A stretch of 64,000 nucleotides of DNA from Bradyrhizobium nanningense (GCF_004114535.1 NZ_LBJC01000024.1:434001-498000), one strand, 5' to 3'. Positions 27,506-36,663 are shown, numbered from the stretch's first letter. Numbers and translations are program-made. The notes: a model not told the origin generated them from the sequence alone.

Positions 27506-27949
27506 ATGCGTCGCACTATTCTATTGTTGAGGGTCAGCTATTGGATCGGGGCGGTGACCGATGCTCTTGCTGCAATAGCCATGTTGTTTCCAAGCCTCGG
27601 GAGCATGGTCTACGGTCTTTCCAATTTCACGCCCGGCGCCGACTATCGCTACGCCATGGGATCGGCAGCATCTCTCATGTTGGGCTGGACCGCGCTCCTA
27701 GTATGGGCAGATCGCGCCCCCCTGGAACGACGATTTGTCTTGGTACTCACCGTGTTTCCCGTCATCGCCGGCCTCGCAGCGAGCGAGATCGCCGCCATCC
27801 GTGCGGAATTCCTGCCCTTTGCTTCCGTCGTGCCGACGTTTGTCCTGCAACTTGCGCTATCAGCACTGTTTCTTGGCAGCTACGTTCGTGCGGGCAGGAT
27901 GTTGGCGACGTGGCCAGATCGGACGGAACGGCAAGCGATCTCGACTTAG
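27506..27949 (+). CDS. small integral membrane protein, unknown
   Basis: This 147-residue protein has four predicted membrane segments (about 12-32, 50-67, 77-95, 107-127) and basic ends. GSAASLMLGWTALLVWADR is its most distinctive part. I recognise no family. GGGGAAGGG precedes the ATG. It diverges from the broken tetR and has a FixK-type box upstream, so it may respond to oxygen. Base composition is lower in GC than the neighbours. Confidence 0.7.
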   Translation: MRRTILLLRVSYWIGAVTDALAAIAMLFPSLGSMVYGLSNFTPGADYRYAMGSAASLMLGWTALLVWADRAPLERRFVLVLTVFPVIAGLAASEIAAIRAEFLPFASVVPTFVLQLALSALFLGSYVRAGRMLATWPDRTERQAIST

Positions 27950-27983
27950 CAACGACATCAACGCTGGTCTTGTCGCGGCGAGC

Positions 27984-28007
27984 ATCCCAATTCGCATGCG
28001 TTGGGAT
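27984..28007 (+). terminator. hairpin after the membrane-protein gene
   Basis: ATCCCAA/TTGGGAT encloses the palindrome CGCATGCG, 35 bp after the stop. There is no long T tract, so terminator function is uncertain. Confidence 0.35.
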
Positions 28008-28072
28008 ATTCGACAAACCGGAGCCCTTGCCGTTCCATCGCCACAGAAGGTCGGGAGAGCGCGTTCGCGGTC

Positions 28073-28183
28073 GACGGCACGCCGATCATGCTGACCGACA
28101 GCCGGGAAGCCGCTATCGCCAATGCCTGGAGCAACGAGCTGCAGACGGTGAGCGTGCACCGAGCGCACGCGTCGCACGAATAG
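28073..28183 (+). pseudogene. DUF1150 3' remnant
   Basis: The frame reads VDGTPIMLTDSREAAIANA, matching the last 30 codons of the gene at 26080, but the first two thirds are absent. The original stop codon is changed from TGA to CGA, so the frame runs on to a TAG at 28181. Most differences from the intact copy are synonymous, which suggests it descends from a formerly working paralogue. Confidence 0.8.
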
Positions 28184-28192
28184 AGTTTTGAC

Positions 28193-28230
28193 GGGCATGC
28201 CTTCGTGCGAAGGCGTGCCCTTTTCATTTT
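28193..28230 (+). terminator. duplicated terminator
   Basis: GGGCATGCCTTCG pairs with CGAAGGCGTGCCC, a 13-bp stem with one G-T pair, followed by TTTTCATTTT. It is the better-paired copy of the terminator at 26384. Confidence 0.8.
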
Positions 28231-28440
28231 GGGCGATGGTGTCTCGGCATCGTCAACGCGAACTCTGCGCTCGCGTGCCCCGGACGCAGCGCAGCACCAC
28301 TTCAGCGGTGCGCTGCAGAGCCGGGGCCCATGCGGCTGACGACAATCCGTGTGGCACTGGGTCCCGGCTCTGCACAGCAACGCTTACGCGTTGCTGCTTG
28401 TCCGGGACATGAGAGCGGAAAACACGCGCCCCACTCTTGT

Positions 28441-29553
28441 TCACTTCAGAAAACCAAGCCCTTCGCGCGCGGTGTCCGCGGCCCATTTGTCGCTCGGCGG
28501 CAGCGCGAGCACGCGGCTGAAATCCGCGCGCGCATGCTTTGGATCTGACATCATCATGTAGAGGAGGCCGCGATTGGCCAGGGCGAGCTGGCTTTTGGGA
28601 TCGAGCCGGATCGCCTCGTTGTAGTCGGCGAGTGCACGATCGTGCCGTCCCAGGTCTCGGAACACACCCGCACGACTGTGGTAGGCCTCCAAATTCGCCG
28701 GCTTTAGTCGAATAGCTTCGTCTAAATCTGCAAGGGCACGTTTGTCGTCGCCCTTCCTGTGCAGGACCACGGCGCGAACGACATAGGCTCTCTCGAAAGA
28801 CGGCATGATCCTGATGACATCATCCAGTTCGCGGATGGTGCGGTCGGAATCGTCTTTTTTCAGGAACACCATGGCCCGGCAATAGTGGCCGCCGGCATTT
28901 CCGGGCTCCAGACGGACGGCGCTATCGCAGTCATCCAGCGCCGCATCGAGGTCACCCTTGTTGAGACGAATGGTGCTCCGCAGCTCGTAGGGCCAGGCTG
29001 CGGCTGGATTGCGCTGCATCGCCTCGCCGTAATCGGCGACGGCTCGATCGGCGTCGCCCTTCGCCGCGTACGCCTCTCCTCTCATGACCAACGCACGGTA
29101 AGCCTGCTTGGGGCTGCGTTCGATCGACTCGGTGAAGCCCGCGATCGCGAGATCGAAATCACGCTTGTTGAAATATTCCTCGGCGCGCGAGGTGTAGGAC
29201 GGTCCGTAAGCAGGATCGAGACGAATGGCCTCGTTGTAGTCGGCCATGGCGTGATCGCGATCGCCCTTGGCAGAATATGCGCGCCCGCGGCAGTGATAGG
29301 CCCGCCCGAAATTCGGATCGATCCTGATCGCCATACTGCAATCCTCGAAGGCACGGTTCCAGTCATGCTTGAGATACCAGGCTTCCCCACGCAGCTCGTA
29401 AGCGACCGCATTTGCCGGGTCGACCGCAAGGATCTCGGTCTTCTCCGCAATGACGCGGTCGTTCGACGCCTCGTCAGCGCGGGCCACGACCGTGACGGCG
29501 ATGGTGACGGAGCAAAGCAGGCCGAACGCCCGGCCGACGGAAGCGCAAATCAT
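28441..29553 (-). CDS. exported tetratricopeptide-repeat protein
   Basis: The 370-residue protein has an N-terminal hydrophobic signal ending near VVARA-DEAS and then about nine TPR units, seen as repeats of GDxDxAxADYxEAIRLDP. TPR arrays form protein-binding solenoids. No enzyme domain is present. It is probably periplasmic. Partners are unknown. It stands alone on the minus strand between the duplication and ptsN. Confidence 0.85.
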   Translation of the reverse strand: MICASVGRAFGLLCSVTIAVTVVARADEASNDRVIAEKTEILAVDPANAVAYELRGEAWYLKHDWNRAFEDCSMAIRIDPNFGRAYHCRGRAYSAKGDRDHAMADYNEAIRLDPAYGPSYTSRAEEYFNKRDFDLAIAGFTESIERSPKQAYRALVMRGEAYAAKGDADRAVADYGEAMQRNPAAAWPYELRSTIRLNKGDLDAALDDCDSAVRLEPGNAGGHYCRAMVFLKKDDSDRTIRELDDVIRIMPSFERAYVVRAVVLHRKGDDKRALADLDEAIRLKPANLEAYHSRAGVFRDLGRHDRALADYNEAIRLDPKSQLALANRGLLYMMMSDPKHARADFSRVLALPPSDKWAADTAREGLGFLK

Positions 29554-29691
29554 GTCTCACGAATCCTGCACCGAATCCCGCAGGTTGCGCGAGGCGCAAC
29601 CGATCCGGACGCGCGCGGAATACGATCGACAGCGCCCGGCTACGACATAAGTCGCAGGCGGCGCGGCGCGGGTTCGAGAGAGGCGGGAGGC

Positions 29692-30153
29692 TTACGCTGC
29701 GGTCGCCGGCGGCAGGGCCAGCACCGAATAGATCGCCTGGGCGTCGCGCGAGGCGCGGAGTTTTTTGGCGATGTCCTGGTCGCGCAGGAGGCGGGCGATG
29801 CGAGCAAGGGCCTTGAGGTGGTCGGCGCCGGCGCCTTCGGGGGCGAGCAGCAGGAAGACGAGATCGACCGGCTGGCCGTCCATCGCCTCGAAATCGATCG
29901 GGCGATCGAGCCGTGCAAACAGGCCAAAAATCTTTTCGAGCTTGGGCAGCTTGCCGTGCGGAATGGCAACGCCGTAGCCGACCGCGGTGGTGCCGAGCTT
30001 CTCGCGCTGCAGCAGCACCTCGAACACGGAGCGCTCGTTCTGCCCGGTCAGCTCGGCGGCCCTGGCCGCGAGCTCCTGCAAGGCCTGCTTCTTGCTGTTG
30101 ACCTTCAATGCCGGGAGAATCGCCTCGGGTGCGACCAGATCGGTAATCGGCAT
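29692..30153 (-). CDS. ptsN: PTS IIA-like nitrogen regulatory protein PtsN
   Basis: The 153-residue EIIA-Ntr protein has the phosphorylated histidine H66 in GVAIPHGK and the downstream VDLVFLLLAPEG. It takes phosphate from PtsP/NPr and regulates potassium, nitrogen and carbon metabolism. It is placed after rpoN and hpf, the conserved rpoN-cluster order. Confidence 0.95.
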   Translation of the reverse strand: MPITDLVAPEAILPALKVNSKKQALQELAARAAELTGQNERSVFEVLLQREKLGTTAVGYGVAIPHGKLPKLEKIFGLFARLDRPIDFEAMDGQPVDLVFLLLAPEGAGADHLKALARIARLLRDQDIAKKLRASRDAQAIYSVLALPPATAA

Positions 30154-30369
30154 GGAGGCTTTCCGAGGTGAATTAAACCGTCAGGTTCCGATTTGGCCAG
30201 CTTGATAGACCAAGCTGAGCCGGCGTCAATAACTTGAAGCAGGAGGCGGACTTAGCCCCGATCCTGATGTGGGGGGCTTCTACTCCAACGCAATCCCGGT
30301 GCCAACTCCCGCGTGCGGCTTTGCCCCGGTCATTGTTAAGGCCCGGGATTGTACGGACCTTGCCTTGGC

Positions 30370-30987
30370 CTAACCCTCAGCCTTGCCGTCGGCCTTGCTA
30401 TTCGATTTGGCCCCCGGCGGATCGATCCAGCCGACGTTGCCGTCCGCCCGGCGGTAAATGATATTCACCCGACCCGACGAGCCATGCTGGAATACCAGGC
30501 AAGGTGCTCCGCTGAGGTCGAGTTCCATGACCGCCTCGCTAACCGAGAGCGGCTTCAACGAGGTGGTTTGCTCTGCGATGATCACGGGGCTGTAGCCGGT
30601 GACATCCTCTTCGCCCTCTCCGGGCGCCTCCAGCACGTAAGCCGTCGCATCGAGCGCAGCCATGGCCTCGGAGGCGACATGAGCCTTGCGGGCGGAGCGG
30701 TCCTTGAGCCGGTTCTTGTAGCGGCGCAGCCGCTTCTCGATCATCAGCAGCGCCTGGTCGGCGCTGGCATAGGCATCAGGCGCGTTCGAATCGGCCTCCA
30801 GCGTGATCCCCGAATCGAGGTGCAGGGCGCAATCGGTACGGAAGCCGAAGCCGTCCTTGCTGAGCGTGATGTGGCCGGAATAATTGCCGTCGAAATACTT
30901 GCGCAGCACCTCGTCGGTGCGGTCGGCAACGCGGCCGCGCAGGGCCTCCCCGACGCTGATGCTCTTGCCCGAAATCCGAAGAGTCAT
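30370..30987 (-). CDS. hpf: long-form ribosome hibernation promoting factor
   Basis: The ATG at 30987 gives 205 residues. The N-terminal S30AE domain is MTLRISGKSISVGEALRGRV to about 100. The C-terminal dimerisation tail is EAVMELDLSGAPCLVFQH and VNIIYRRADGNVGWIDP. Long HPF makes 100S ribosome dimers in stationary phase. It lies between rpoN and ptsN. The longer open frame to 31182 covers the leader only. Confidence 0.94.
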   Translation of the reverse strand: MTLRISGKSISVGEALRGRVADRTDEVLRKYFDGNYSGHITLSKDGFGFRTDCALHLDSGITLEADSNAPDAYASADQALLMIEKRLRRYKNRLKDRSARKAHVASEAMAALDATAYVLEAPGEGEEDVTGYSPVIIAEQTTSLKPLSVSEAVMELDLSGAPCLVFQHGSSGRVNIIYRRADGNVGWIDPPGAKSNSKADGKAEG

Positions 30988-31010
30988 GGATGCCTCGCTT
31001 GGTTTGCTCC

Positions 31011-31038
31011 TCAGCTGCGACGACGTCATCGCAGCTGA
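31011..31038 (-). other. perfect inverted repeat in the hpf leader
   Basis: TCAGCTGCGA / TCGCAGCTGA are perfect 10-bp arms around 8 nt, ending 23 bp before the hpf ATG on the minus strand. No T tract follows. It may fold in the 5' UTR or be a protein site. Confidence 0.6.
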
Positions 31039-31182
31039 AGTCGTTCCCTTCGCATGACCTCCCCACGAACACTTTCCGCGTTTGTCGGGAGAGGAAACCG
31101 CTGTGCACTTTTCCGGATCATGCGCGTGCTTGGATCGGTTGCAAAGGGGAGCCGAGAGTAGCGCGATTTCGCGCCAGCGCAA

Positions 31183-32811
31183 TCAGGCCGGTTCGGGGTT
31201 GCGCGAGCGATCGGACAAGGCGGTGGAGAGGACGTTACCAAGGGCGCTCTGCTTGTCGCGGCGGCGTTGCACCGAGGAAGGAATGCGCATGGCTTCGCGG
31301 TACTTCGCGACCGTGCGGCGGGCAATATCAATGCCCGAGGCGCGCAAGCGTTCCACGATGGTGTCGTCCGACAGGATCGCGCTAGGCACTTCCGAATCGA
31401 TCAGCTGCTTGATGTGGTGGCGCACGGCTTCGGCGGAATGCGCCTCGCCGCCGTCGGCCGAGGCGATCGAGGCCGTGAAGAAATATTTCAGCTCGAACGT
31501 GCCGCGATTGGTCGCCATGTATTTGTTGGCGGTGACGCGCGACACCGTGGATTCATGCATCTGGATGGCGTCGGCGACGGCCTTCAGATTGAGCGGTCGC
31601 AAATGCGCCACGCCGTGGGTGAAGAAGCCGTCCTGCTGGCGCACGATCTCGGTTGCAACTTTCAGGATGGTGCGGGCGCGCTGGTCGAGCGCGCGCACCA
31701 GCCAGGTCGCGTTCTGCAACGCGTCGGTGAAATAGGACTTGTCGCCGTCCTTGCCGATCTTCTTCGACAGCTCGGAATAGTAGGTCTGGTTGACCAGCAC
31801 GCGCGGCAAGGTGTCGCTGTTGAGTTCGACATGCCAGCCGCCGTCGGGACCCGGGCGGACATAGACGTCGGGCACCATGGCCTGCAGACGCGCCGAGCCG
31901 AATTTCATGCCGGGCTTGGGATTGAGGCGGCGGATCTCACCGATCATGTCGGCGATGTCCTCATCGTCGACGCCGCAGATCTTGCGCAGGGCGACGATGT
32001 CGCGCTTGGCGAGGAGATCGAGATGTTCGACGAGAGCCTGCATCGCGGGGTCGTAGCGGTCGAGCTCGCGGAGCTGGATCGCGAGGCATTCGCTTAAGGA
32101 GCGCGCGCAGATGCCGGGGGGATCGAATTTTTGCAGCACGGCGAGGACGCCCTCGACGTCGGCTTGCGATGCGCCAAGACGCTCGGCGGCCTGGCCGAGA
32201 TCGGGCGGCAGATAGCCGGCCTCGTCGACGAGGTCGATCAGGTACTGGCCGATCATGCGCTGCGCAGGCGCGGTGAAGGCCACCGAGAGCTGCTCGGCGA
32301 GATGGTCCGAGAGTGTCATCTCCGCGGCCACGAAGGCTTCGAGATTGTAGTCCTCGTCGCTGGAGGCGCCGCCGCCCCATTCGGTGTAGGTGGTGGGCGC
32401 GGCGTCCTGGGCGTTGCGCGCAGCTGCCTCGGCCGGCTCCTCGGAGAAGACGTTGTCGAGGCCCGTGTCCAGGGTCTGCTCGATCTCGGCGCGGGTGCCG
32501 AGATCCTTGCTCATCCATTCTTCCTGGCCCGGCTCGAAGGCCTCCGCGCTGCCGCCAAAGCCATCGTCGCCTTGACCTTCTCCTTGGCCGCCGGACTCGT
32601 CGCCACCGTACTGGCCGGCATCAGGGGGGGTCTCGCCCGCGGGGGCCTCGTCATTGGCCCGTTCCAGCAGGGGGTTCCGCTCGAGCTCCTCTTCCACGAA
32701 CGTCGTGAGATCGAGATTGGACAATTGCAGCAGCTTGATCGCCTGCATCAGCTGCGGCGTCATCACCAGCGACTGCGATTGCCGGAACTCTAATCTCTGC
32801 GTGAGCGCCAT
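31183..32811 (-). CDS. rpoN: RNA polymerase sigma-54 factor
   Basis: The 542-residue protein has the Gln-rich region I (LEFRQSQSLVMTPQLMQAIKLLQLSN split by activator contacts), an acidic Gly-rich region II, the core-binding and HTH parts (KAVADAIQMHESTVSRVTANK), and the RpoN box ARRTVAKYRE near the C-terminus. It directs transcription of nitrogen and other -24/-12 promoters with AAA+ activators. Bradyrhizobium usually has two rpoN genes. This one sits in the lpt-rpoN-hpf-ptsN cluster. Confidence 0.97.
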   Translation of the reverse strand: MALTQRLEFRQSQSLVMTPQLMQAIKLLQLSNLDLTTFVEEELERNPLLERANDEAPAGETPPDAGQYGGDESGGQGEGQGDDGFGGSAEAFEPGQEEWMSKDLGTRAEIEQTLDTGLDNVFSEEPAEAAARNAQDAAPTTYTEWGGGASSDEDYNLEAFVAAEMTLSDHLAEQLSVAFTAPAQRMIGQYLIDLVDEAGYLPPDLGQAAERLGASQADVEGVLAVLQKFDPPGICARSLSECLAIQLRELDRYDPAMQALVEHLDLLAKRDIVALRKICGVDDEDIADMIGEIRRLNPKPGMKFGSARLQAMVPDVYVRPGPDGGWHVELNSDTLPRVLVNQTYYSELSKKIGKDGDKSYFTDALQNATWLVRALDQRARTILKVATEIVRQQDGFFTHGVAHLRPLNLKAVADAIQMHESTVSRVTANKYMATNRGTFELKYFFTASIASADGGEAHSAEAVRHHIKQLIDSEVPSAILSDDTIVERLRASGIDIARRTVAKYREAMRIPSSVQRRRDKQSALGNVLSTALSDRSRNPEPA

Positions 32812-32901
32812 GAAGCAAGAACCGTTCCCAAAAATTGGTCCGATTTTTGCTTATCCTAGTCCAAGCCCGATGTACATGTCTTGACGAAACGCAAAAACGG
32901 G

Positions 32902-33909
32902 CTAGAGGCGGAATTCCTCGCCAAGATAAAGGCGGCGCACGTCCGGATCGGCGACGATCTGATCCGGGCTCCCCTCAGTCAGGATTTCCCCGGCATAGAC
33001 GATATAGGCGCGATCGGTGAGGCCGAGCGTCTCGCGCACATTGTGGTCGGTGATGAGCACGCCGATGCCGCGATTGGTGAGGTGGCGGACGAGGTCCTGG
33101 ATGTCGCCGACCGCGATCGGGTCGATGCCGGCGAAGGGCTCGTCGAGCAGCATGTAGTTCGGCCGCGTCGCCAGCGCACGCGCGATCTCGACGCGGCGGC
33201 GCTCACCGCCGGACAACGCGATCGACGGCGATTTGCGCAGCCGCGTGATGTTGAACTCGTCGAGCAGCGAGTCGAGCTGCTGCTCGCGCTTCTTGCGCGA
33301 GGGCTCGACCACTTCGAGCACGGCACGGATGTTCTGCTCGACGGTGAGGCCGCGGAAGATCGAGGCTTCCTGCGGCAGATAGCCGATGCCGAGCCGCGCG
33401 CGCTGATACATCGGCAGCTGAGTGACGTCGTGGCCGTCGAGCTCGATCGCACCGCGATCGGCCTTGATCAGGCCGGTGATCATGTAGAACACGGTGGTCT
33501 TGCCGGCGCCGTTCGGGCCGAGCAGGCCGACCGCTTCGCCGCGGCGCACATAGATGCTGACGCCACGCACCACCTGGCGGCTGCCGAAGGCCTTTTCCAC
33601 GCTATGCACAGCCAGGAAACCCGGCCGCTTCAGGAGCTGAGGCCCGCCCGTGCCATTCGATTTGGCGGCGTTCCTGAGGGGATGAACGGCCTGCACACGC
33701 GGCGGCTCGGCTTGATAGTCGGCTTGATAGTCGCCCTGATACTGATCGGGCGCACGCACCTGGTCGCGGGCGATCGGCGGTGCGTCGCGGATCGGGCTGG
33801 TCACGAGCCCGCCGACACTGTCACCGAGCGCGGTGATGTCCTGACGCGCAAATCCTGGCCGGCCGCGCTTGGCGGGGCGCCGACGGAACATGCTGAAGAG
33901 ATCGACCAT
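32902..33909 (-). CDS. lptB: LPS export ABC transporter ATPase LptB
   Basis: The ATPase domain starts near residue 98 (LAVHSVEKAFG) and has Walker A GPNGAGKTT, signature ALSGGERRR, Walker B MLLDEPFAGID and the switch histidine in LITDHNV. The first 95 residues are a basic, low-complexity extension containing the short repeat YQGDYQADYQAE. LptB powers LPS transport with LptFG. At 335 residues it is about 90 longer than the E. coli protein. rpoN follows after 90 bp. Confidence 0.94.
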   Translation of the reverse strand: MVDLFSMFRRRPAKRGRPGFARQDITALGDSVGGLVTSPIRDAPPIARDQVRAPDQYQGDYQADYQAEPPRVQAVHPLRNAAKSNGTGGPQLLKRPGFLAVHSVEKAFGSRQVVRGVSIYVRRGEAVGLLGPNGAGKTTVFYMITGLIKADRGAIELDGHDVTQLPMYQRARLGIGYLPQEASIFRGLTVEQNIRAVLEVVEPSRKKREQQLDSLLDEFNITRLRKSPSIALSGGERRRVEIARALATRPNYMLLDEPFAGIDPIAVGDIQDLVRHLTNRGIGVLITDHNVRETLGLTDRAYIVYAGEILTEGSPDQIVADPDVRRLYLGEEFRL

Positions 33910-34099
33910 CCCCGCCTTCTAGCCTTTCGCGACGATCCTGCGCGCATTCGCGCGATCTGCCGCACCGGCCGTTCGATTCGCCGATGCAGCATGAGTGAAG
34001 GGATGTCTCATGCCCAGTGAAACACGCCCGAAAAGCGGCGGACCCCGCTTCGAAAGCCCTGTGCGCTAGATACAGTCTCGCCGGCCAAGCTTCAACCTC

Positions 34100-34119
34100 G
34101 GTTCGGGAGCATCCGAACC
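34100..34119 (-). other. hairpin between lptA and lptB
   Basis: GGTTCGG/CCGAACC with a 6-nt loop lies 13 bp after the lptA stop in the 222-bp lptA-lptB spacer. No T tract is present. The rest of the spacer shows no clear signal. Confidence 0.4.
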
Positions 34120-34131
34120 AAGCCGTTGAAT

Positions 34132-34869
34132 TTATTTCGGTTTACTTGCGCCGGGCAATTGCAGAGGCGGCGCTCCGCCGGGCTTGCCGCCTTGTCCTCC
34201 CTGGCCGCAATCGCTGCCGCCGCCCTGCGGCAGCAGGGCTTGAACCCGGCCATTGTCGGATTCCACCCGCGACACGCCTGTCGTCATGTCGACCATCAAA
34301 CGGTCGCCGCGCAGCACGTTCTTGCACTGCGTCAGGACCACCTGGCCGGAACCACCGAGCATGGTGATGAGATTGGTCTTGGTGTCGAACACGGCGGTGT
34401 CGCCGGTCACCACCTGGTCTTTCTGGGTGACCACGACGTTGCCGCGCGCCTCCAGCCGCTTGATCGAGGAGCTGCCGCCGGGACCGGGCGTGGCCGACTG
34501 CATCGGCGCGGACTTCGCGCCCTTTGCGGGCGCGGGCTGCGGCGTGGCGGGCTTGTCGCCGCCGGACTCGTAGAACACTACCAGCGTCTTCGAGGTCATG
34601 GTGGTGTCGCCCTGGATGACCTTGACGTTGCCGGCAAAGGTCGCCTCCTTCTTCTTGTCGCGCATCTCGAGCGAGGCGGCCTCGATCTGGATCGGCTGGT
34701 CGCGGTTCTGCGAAAAGCCCTGCATCGCGTTGGGCACGCCCTGCATCGCGCTCTGCGCGATGGCCGCACCTGTGGCGACCAGCGCGATGCCGACTGCAAG
34801 TGCAGCCACGCTGACGATGGCGCACCGCTTGTCGTCGTTGCGCGAAAAGATCCTGGTCATGAAAATCAT
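34132..34869 (-). CDS. lptA: LPS transport periplasmic protein LptA
   Basis: The 245-residue protein has a signal peptide ending near GAAIAQ and an OstA-like jellyroll with PIQIEAASLEMRDKKKEATFAGNVKVIQGD and ARGNVVVTQKDQVVTGD. A Pro/Ala linker splits the domain near 110-130 and the tail is Gly/Pro-rich. It bridges LPS across the periplasm from LptC to LptD. The ATG at 34869 overlaps the lptC stop (ATGA). ATG at 34860 is an alternative. Confidence 0.93.
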   Translation of the reverse strand: MIFMTRIFSRNDDKRCAIVSVAALAVGIALVATGAAIAQSAMQGVPNAMQGFSQNRDQPIQIEAASLEMRDKKKEATFAGNVKVIQGDTTMTSKTLVVFYESGGDKPATPQPAPAKGAKSAPMQSATPGPGGSSSIKRLEARGNVVVTQKDQVVTGDTAVFDTKTNLITMLGGSGQVVLTQCKNVLRGDRLMVDMTTGVSRVESDNGRVQALLPQGGGSDCGQGGQGGKPGGAPPLQLPGASKPK

Positions 34870-35606
34870 CTTGAGTTGGCAGACTTGTTCTGAGGCGTAC
34901 GTGTCTTCGCCGGCGGTGGCGGCGCAGGTGCAGGCTCGACCGCCGCAGGCTGTGCGGCGGCGGGCTCGTCCAGCTTATCCAGATGCATCACCACGTTGCC
35001 TTCGAAGCGAATGACGTCGCCGCCTTCTGTAATTCGCAAGCGATCCGCGGTCAGCGTGCCGTTGGTCAGCTTGACGTCGACACGCTCGTCCGAGGAGACC
35101 GTGCCCTTGTTCATGTCGACGAAGGCCGAGTTCAGCCGCGCCTCATAGCCGGTGGAGGTGCGCAGGAAGATATCCTTGTGCAGGTCTAGCTGCTGCTGCT
35201 TGTTGTCGAAGCGGCCGGTGCGGGCATCGAGGTACAGGGTGGATTGATCCTCCATCAACACTTTCGCGCGCAGGTCGTTGAGATCGACATGGTCAGGGTC
35301 GGTGATGTCCTGCGTCGCGGTCTTGGCCCAGAGCTCGTAGGGCCGCTGGTCCGGGGTGAAGCCGGCCAGATGCGGCGATTCCATCGTGATCTTGGTGCCC
35401 GACACCACCATGTTTTCGACCGTGAGCGGCAGCTCCGGAATCCGGAATTTGTTGAAGAACGCGATGTAGATGATCACGGCCATGGCCACGACCACGGTCG
35501 CGGGGACCCAAACCCGCAGAATCCGCACCAGACGGCTGTGGCGCGCCGCACTGGCAAACTTCGCCGCAAGCGCGGCGTCGTAGGTGGGATTATGGGCCGA
35601 ATTCAC
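34866..35606 (-). CDS. lptC: LPS export protein LptC
   Basis: GTG at 35606 with AGGAG 5 nt upstream gives 246 residues starting MNSAHNPTYDAALAAKF. ATG at 35654 and GTG at 35666 lack a good ribosome-binding site. One membrane anchor (about 32-51) is followed by the LptC fold with VENMVVSGTKITMESPHL and an Ala/Pro-rich tail. It couples LptBFG to LptA at the inner membrane. Confidence 0.9.
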   Translation of the reverse strand: MNSAHNPTYDAALAAKFASAARHSRLVRILRVWVPATVVVAMAVIIYIAFFNKFRIPELPLTVENMVVSGTKITMESPHLAGFTPDQRPYELWAKTATQDITDPDHVDLNDLRAKVLMEDQSTLYLDARTGRFDNKQQQLDLHKDIFLRTSTGYEARLNSAFVDMNKGTVSSDERVDVKLTNGTLTADRLRITEGGDVIRFEGNVVMHLDKLDEPAAAQPAAVEPAPAPPPPAKTRTPQNKSANSR

Positions 35607-35777
35607 CTGAGCTCCTGAGGTGTCGCTCGCCAAGCCGGGTCGAGGGCGCCCCATTGTACCCGTCACCGCCGCAATATGCAGCCTTGGACATAAGCCTTGG
35701 ACATAACAGGCCTGGACAGGCCGCAGGAAAGTGTCCGAAACGGGGCGCAGTCCAGAGTCTAACCGGCTGTCGAGGGC

Positions 35778-36392
35778 TCAGGAATGCGCGAAAATGTCCT
35801 CTTCCGCCCAGCCCTGGAGGTCGAGCAGGGCACGGGTCGGCAGGAAGTCGAAACAGGCCTTGGCGAGCGCTGAGCGACCCTCCCGGACCAGCATGGCATC
35901 TAACCGTTCGCGCAAGCCATGCAGGTGCAGCACGTCCGAGGCGGCGTAGGCGAGCTGCGGCTCGGTCAGGCTGTCGGAGCCCCAGTCGCTGGACTGCTGC
36001 TGCTTGGAGAGGTCGACATTGAGCACCTCGCGCACGAGATCCTTCAGGCCATGGCGGTCGGTATAGGTGCGGGTCAGACGGGAGGCGATCTTGGTGCAGT
36101 AGATCGGCCCGGTCATGACGCCAAAGGTCTGGTACAGCACCGCGACGTCGAACCGCGCGAAGTGGAAGATTTTTGTGATGGCGGGATTGGCCAGCAGCGC
36201 CTTCAGGTTCGGCGCGTCGGTGTGCCCCTTGGGGATCTGCACTACGTCGGCGCTGCCGTCGCCGGGCGAGAGCTGCACCACGCAGAGCCGGTCACGGTGC
36301 GGGTTCAGCCCCATGGTCTCGGTGTCGATCGCCACCGCTGTGGTGTAGCGCGTGAGGTCGGGCAGGTCGCCGCGGTGCAGGCGTACGGTCAT
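35778..36392 (-). CDS. ribonuclease D-type 3'-5' exonuclease, short
   Basis: The 204-residue protein is a lone DEDDy exonuclease domain: IDTETMG (D and E), FHFARFDVAVL (D), and AYAASDVLHLH (Y-x3-D). No HRDC domain is present, so it is about half the length of E. coli RNase D. Such short forms trim structured RNA 3' ends. It is 171 bp upstream of lptC on the same strand, and divergent from the MFS gene. Confidence 0.9.
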   Translation of the reverse strand: MTVRLHRGDLPDLTRYTTAVAIDTETMGLNPHRDRLCVVQLSPGDGSADVVQIPKGHTDAPNLKALLANPAITKIFHFARFDVAVLYQTFGVMTGPIYCTKIASRLTRTYTDRHGLKDLVREVLNVDLSKQQQSSDWGSDSLTEPQLAYAASDVLHLHGLRERLDAMLVREGRSALAKACFDFLPTRALLDLQGWAEEDIFAHS

Positions 36393-36663
36393 GGCGTTTC
36401 AAAACCTCGGGTCGAATCGGTTGCGTCGGCACAATAGCTAATTCGGATTGCCGGCGATGTAGCCATTGCTGGCGGGCCGCGCAAGCAAGGTTGCGCGGGG
36501 GTGGGCGGCGCGTTGGCCGGCGGGCTGTTGCCCTAATCCCACAACCCGGCCCCGGCTTCATATTCCAGCGCAATCTGTGCCATGCGCCCTGTGGACATCG
36601 CCCCGGCCGCCCCCATCTGCCAGTTTTGCGCGCTTCCTCCCCCTCGCCATCAAACAGGTGAAC

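Larger units (their letters stand above)
28073..28443. repeat. direct repeat, copy 2 (contains family A copy 3 at 28275-28412)
   Basis: This 371-bp copy of 26263-26631 holds the DUF1150 remnant, a terminator and a family A palindrome from GTGCCCCGGACGCAGCGC to TTGTCCGGGACATGAGA. Its last bases coincide with the stop codon of the TPR gene. It explains most of the 491-bp gap after the membrane protein. Confidence 0.85.

Noticed and set aside
30154..30369. Gene or RNA in the 216-bp ptsN-hpf gap
   Set aside because: No frame with a ribosome-binding site, no strong hairpin with T tract and no repeat was found.
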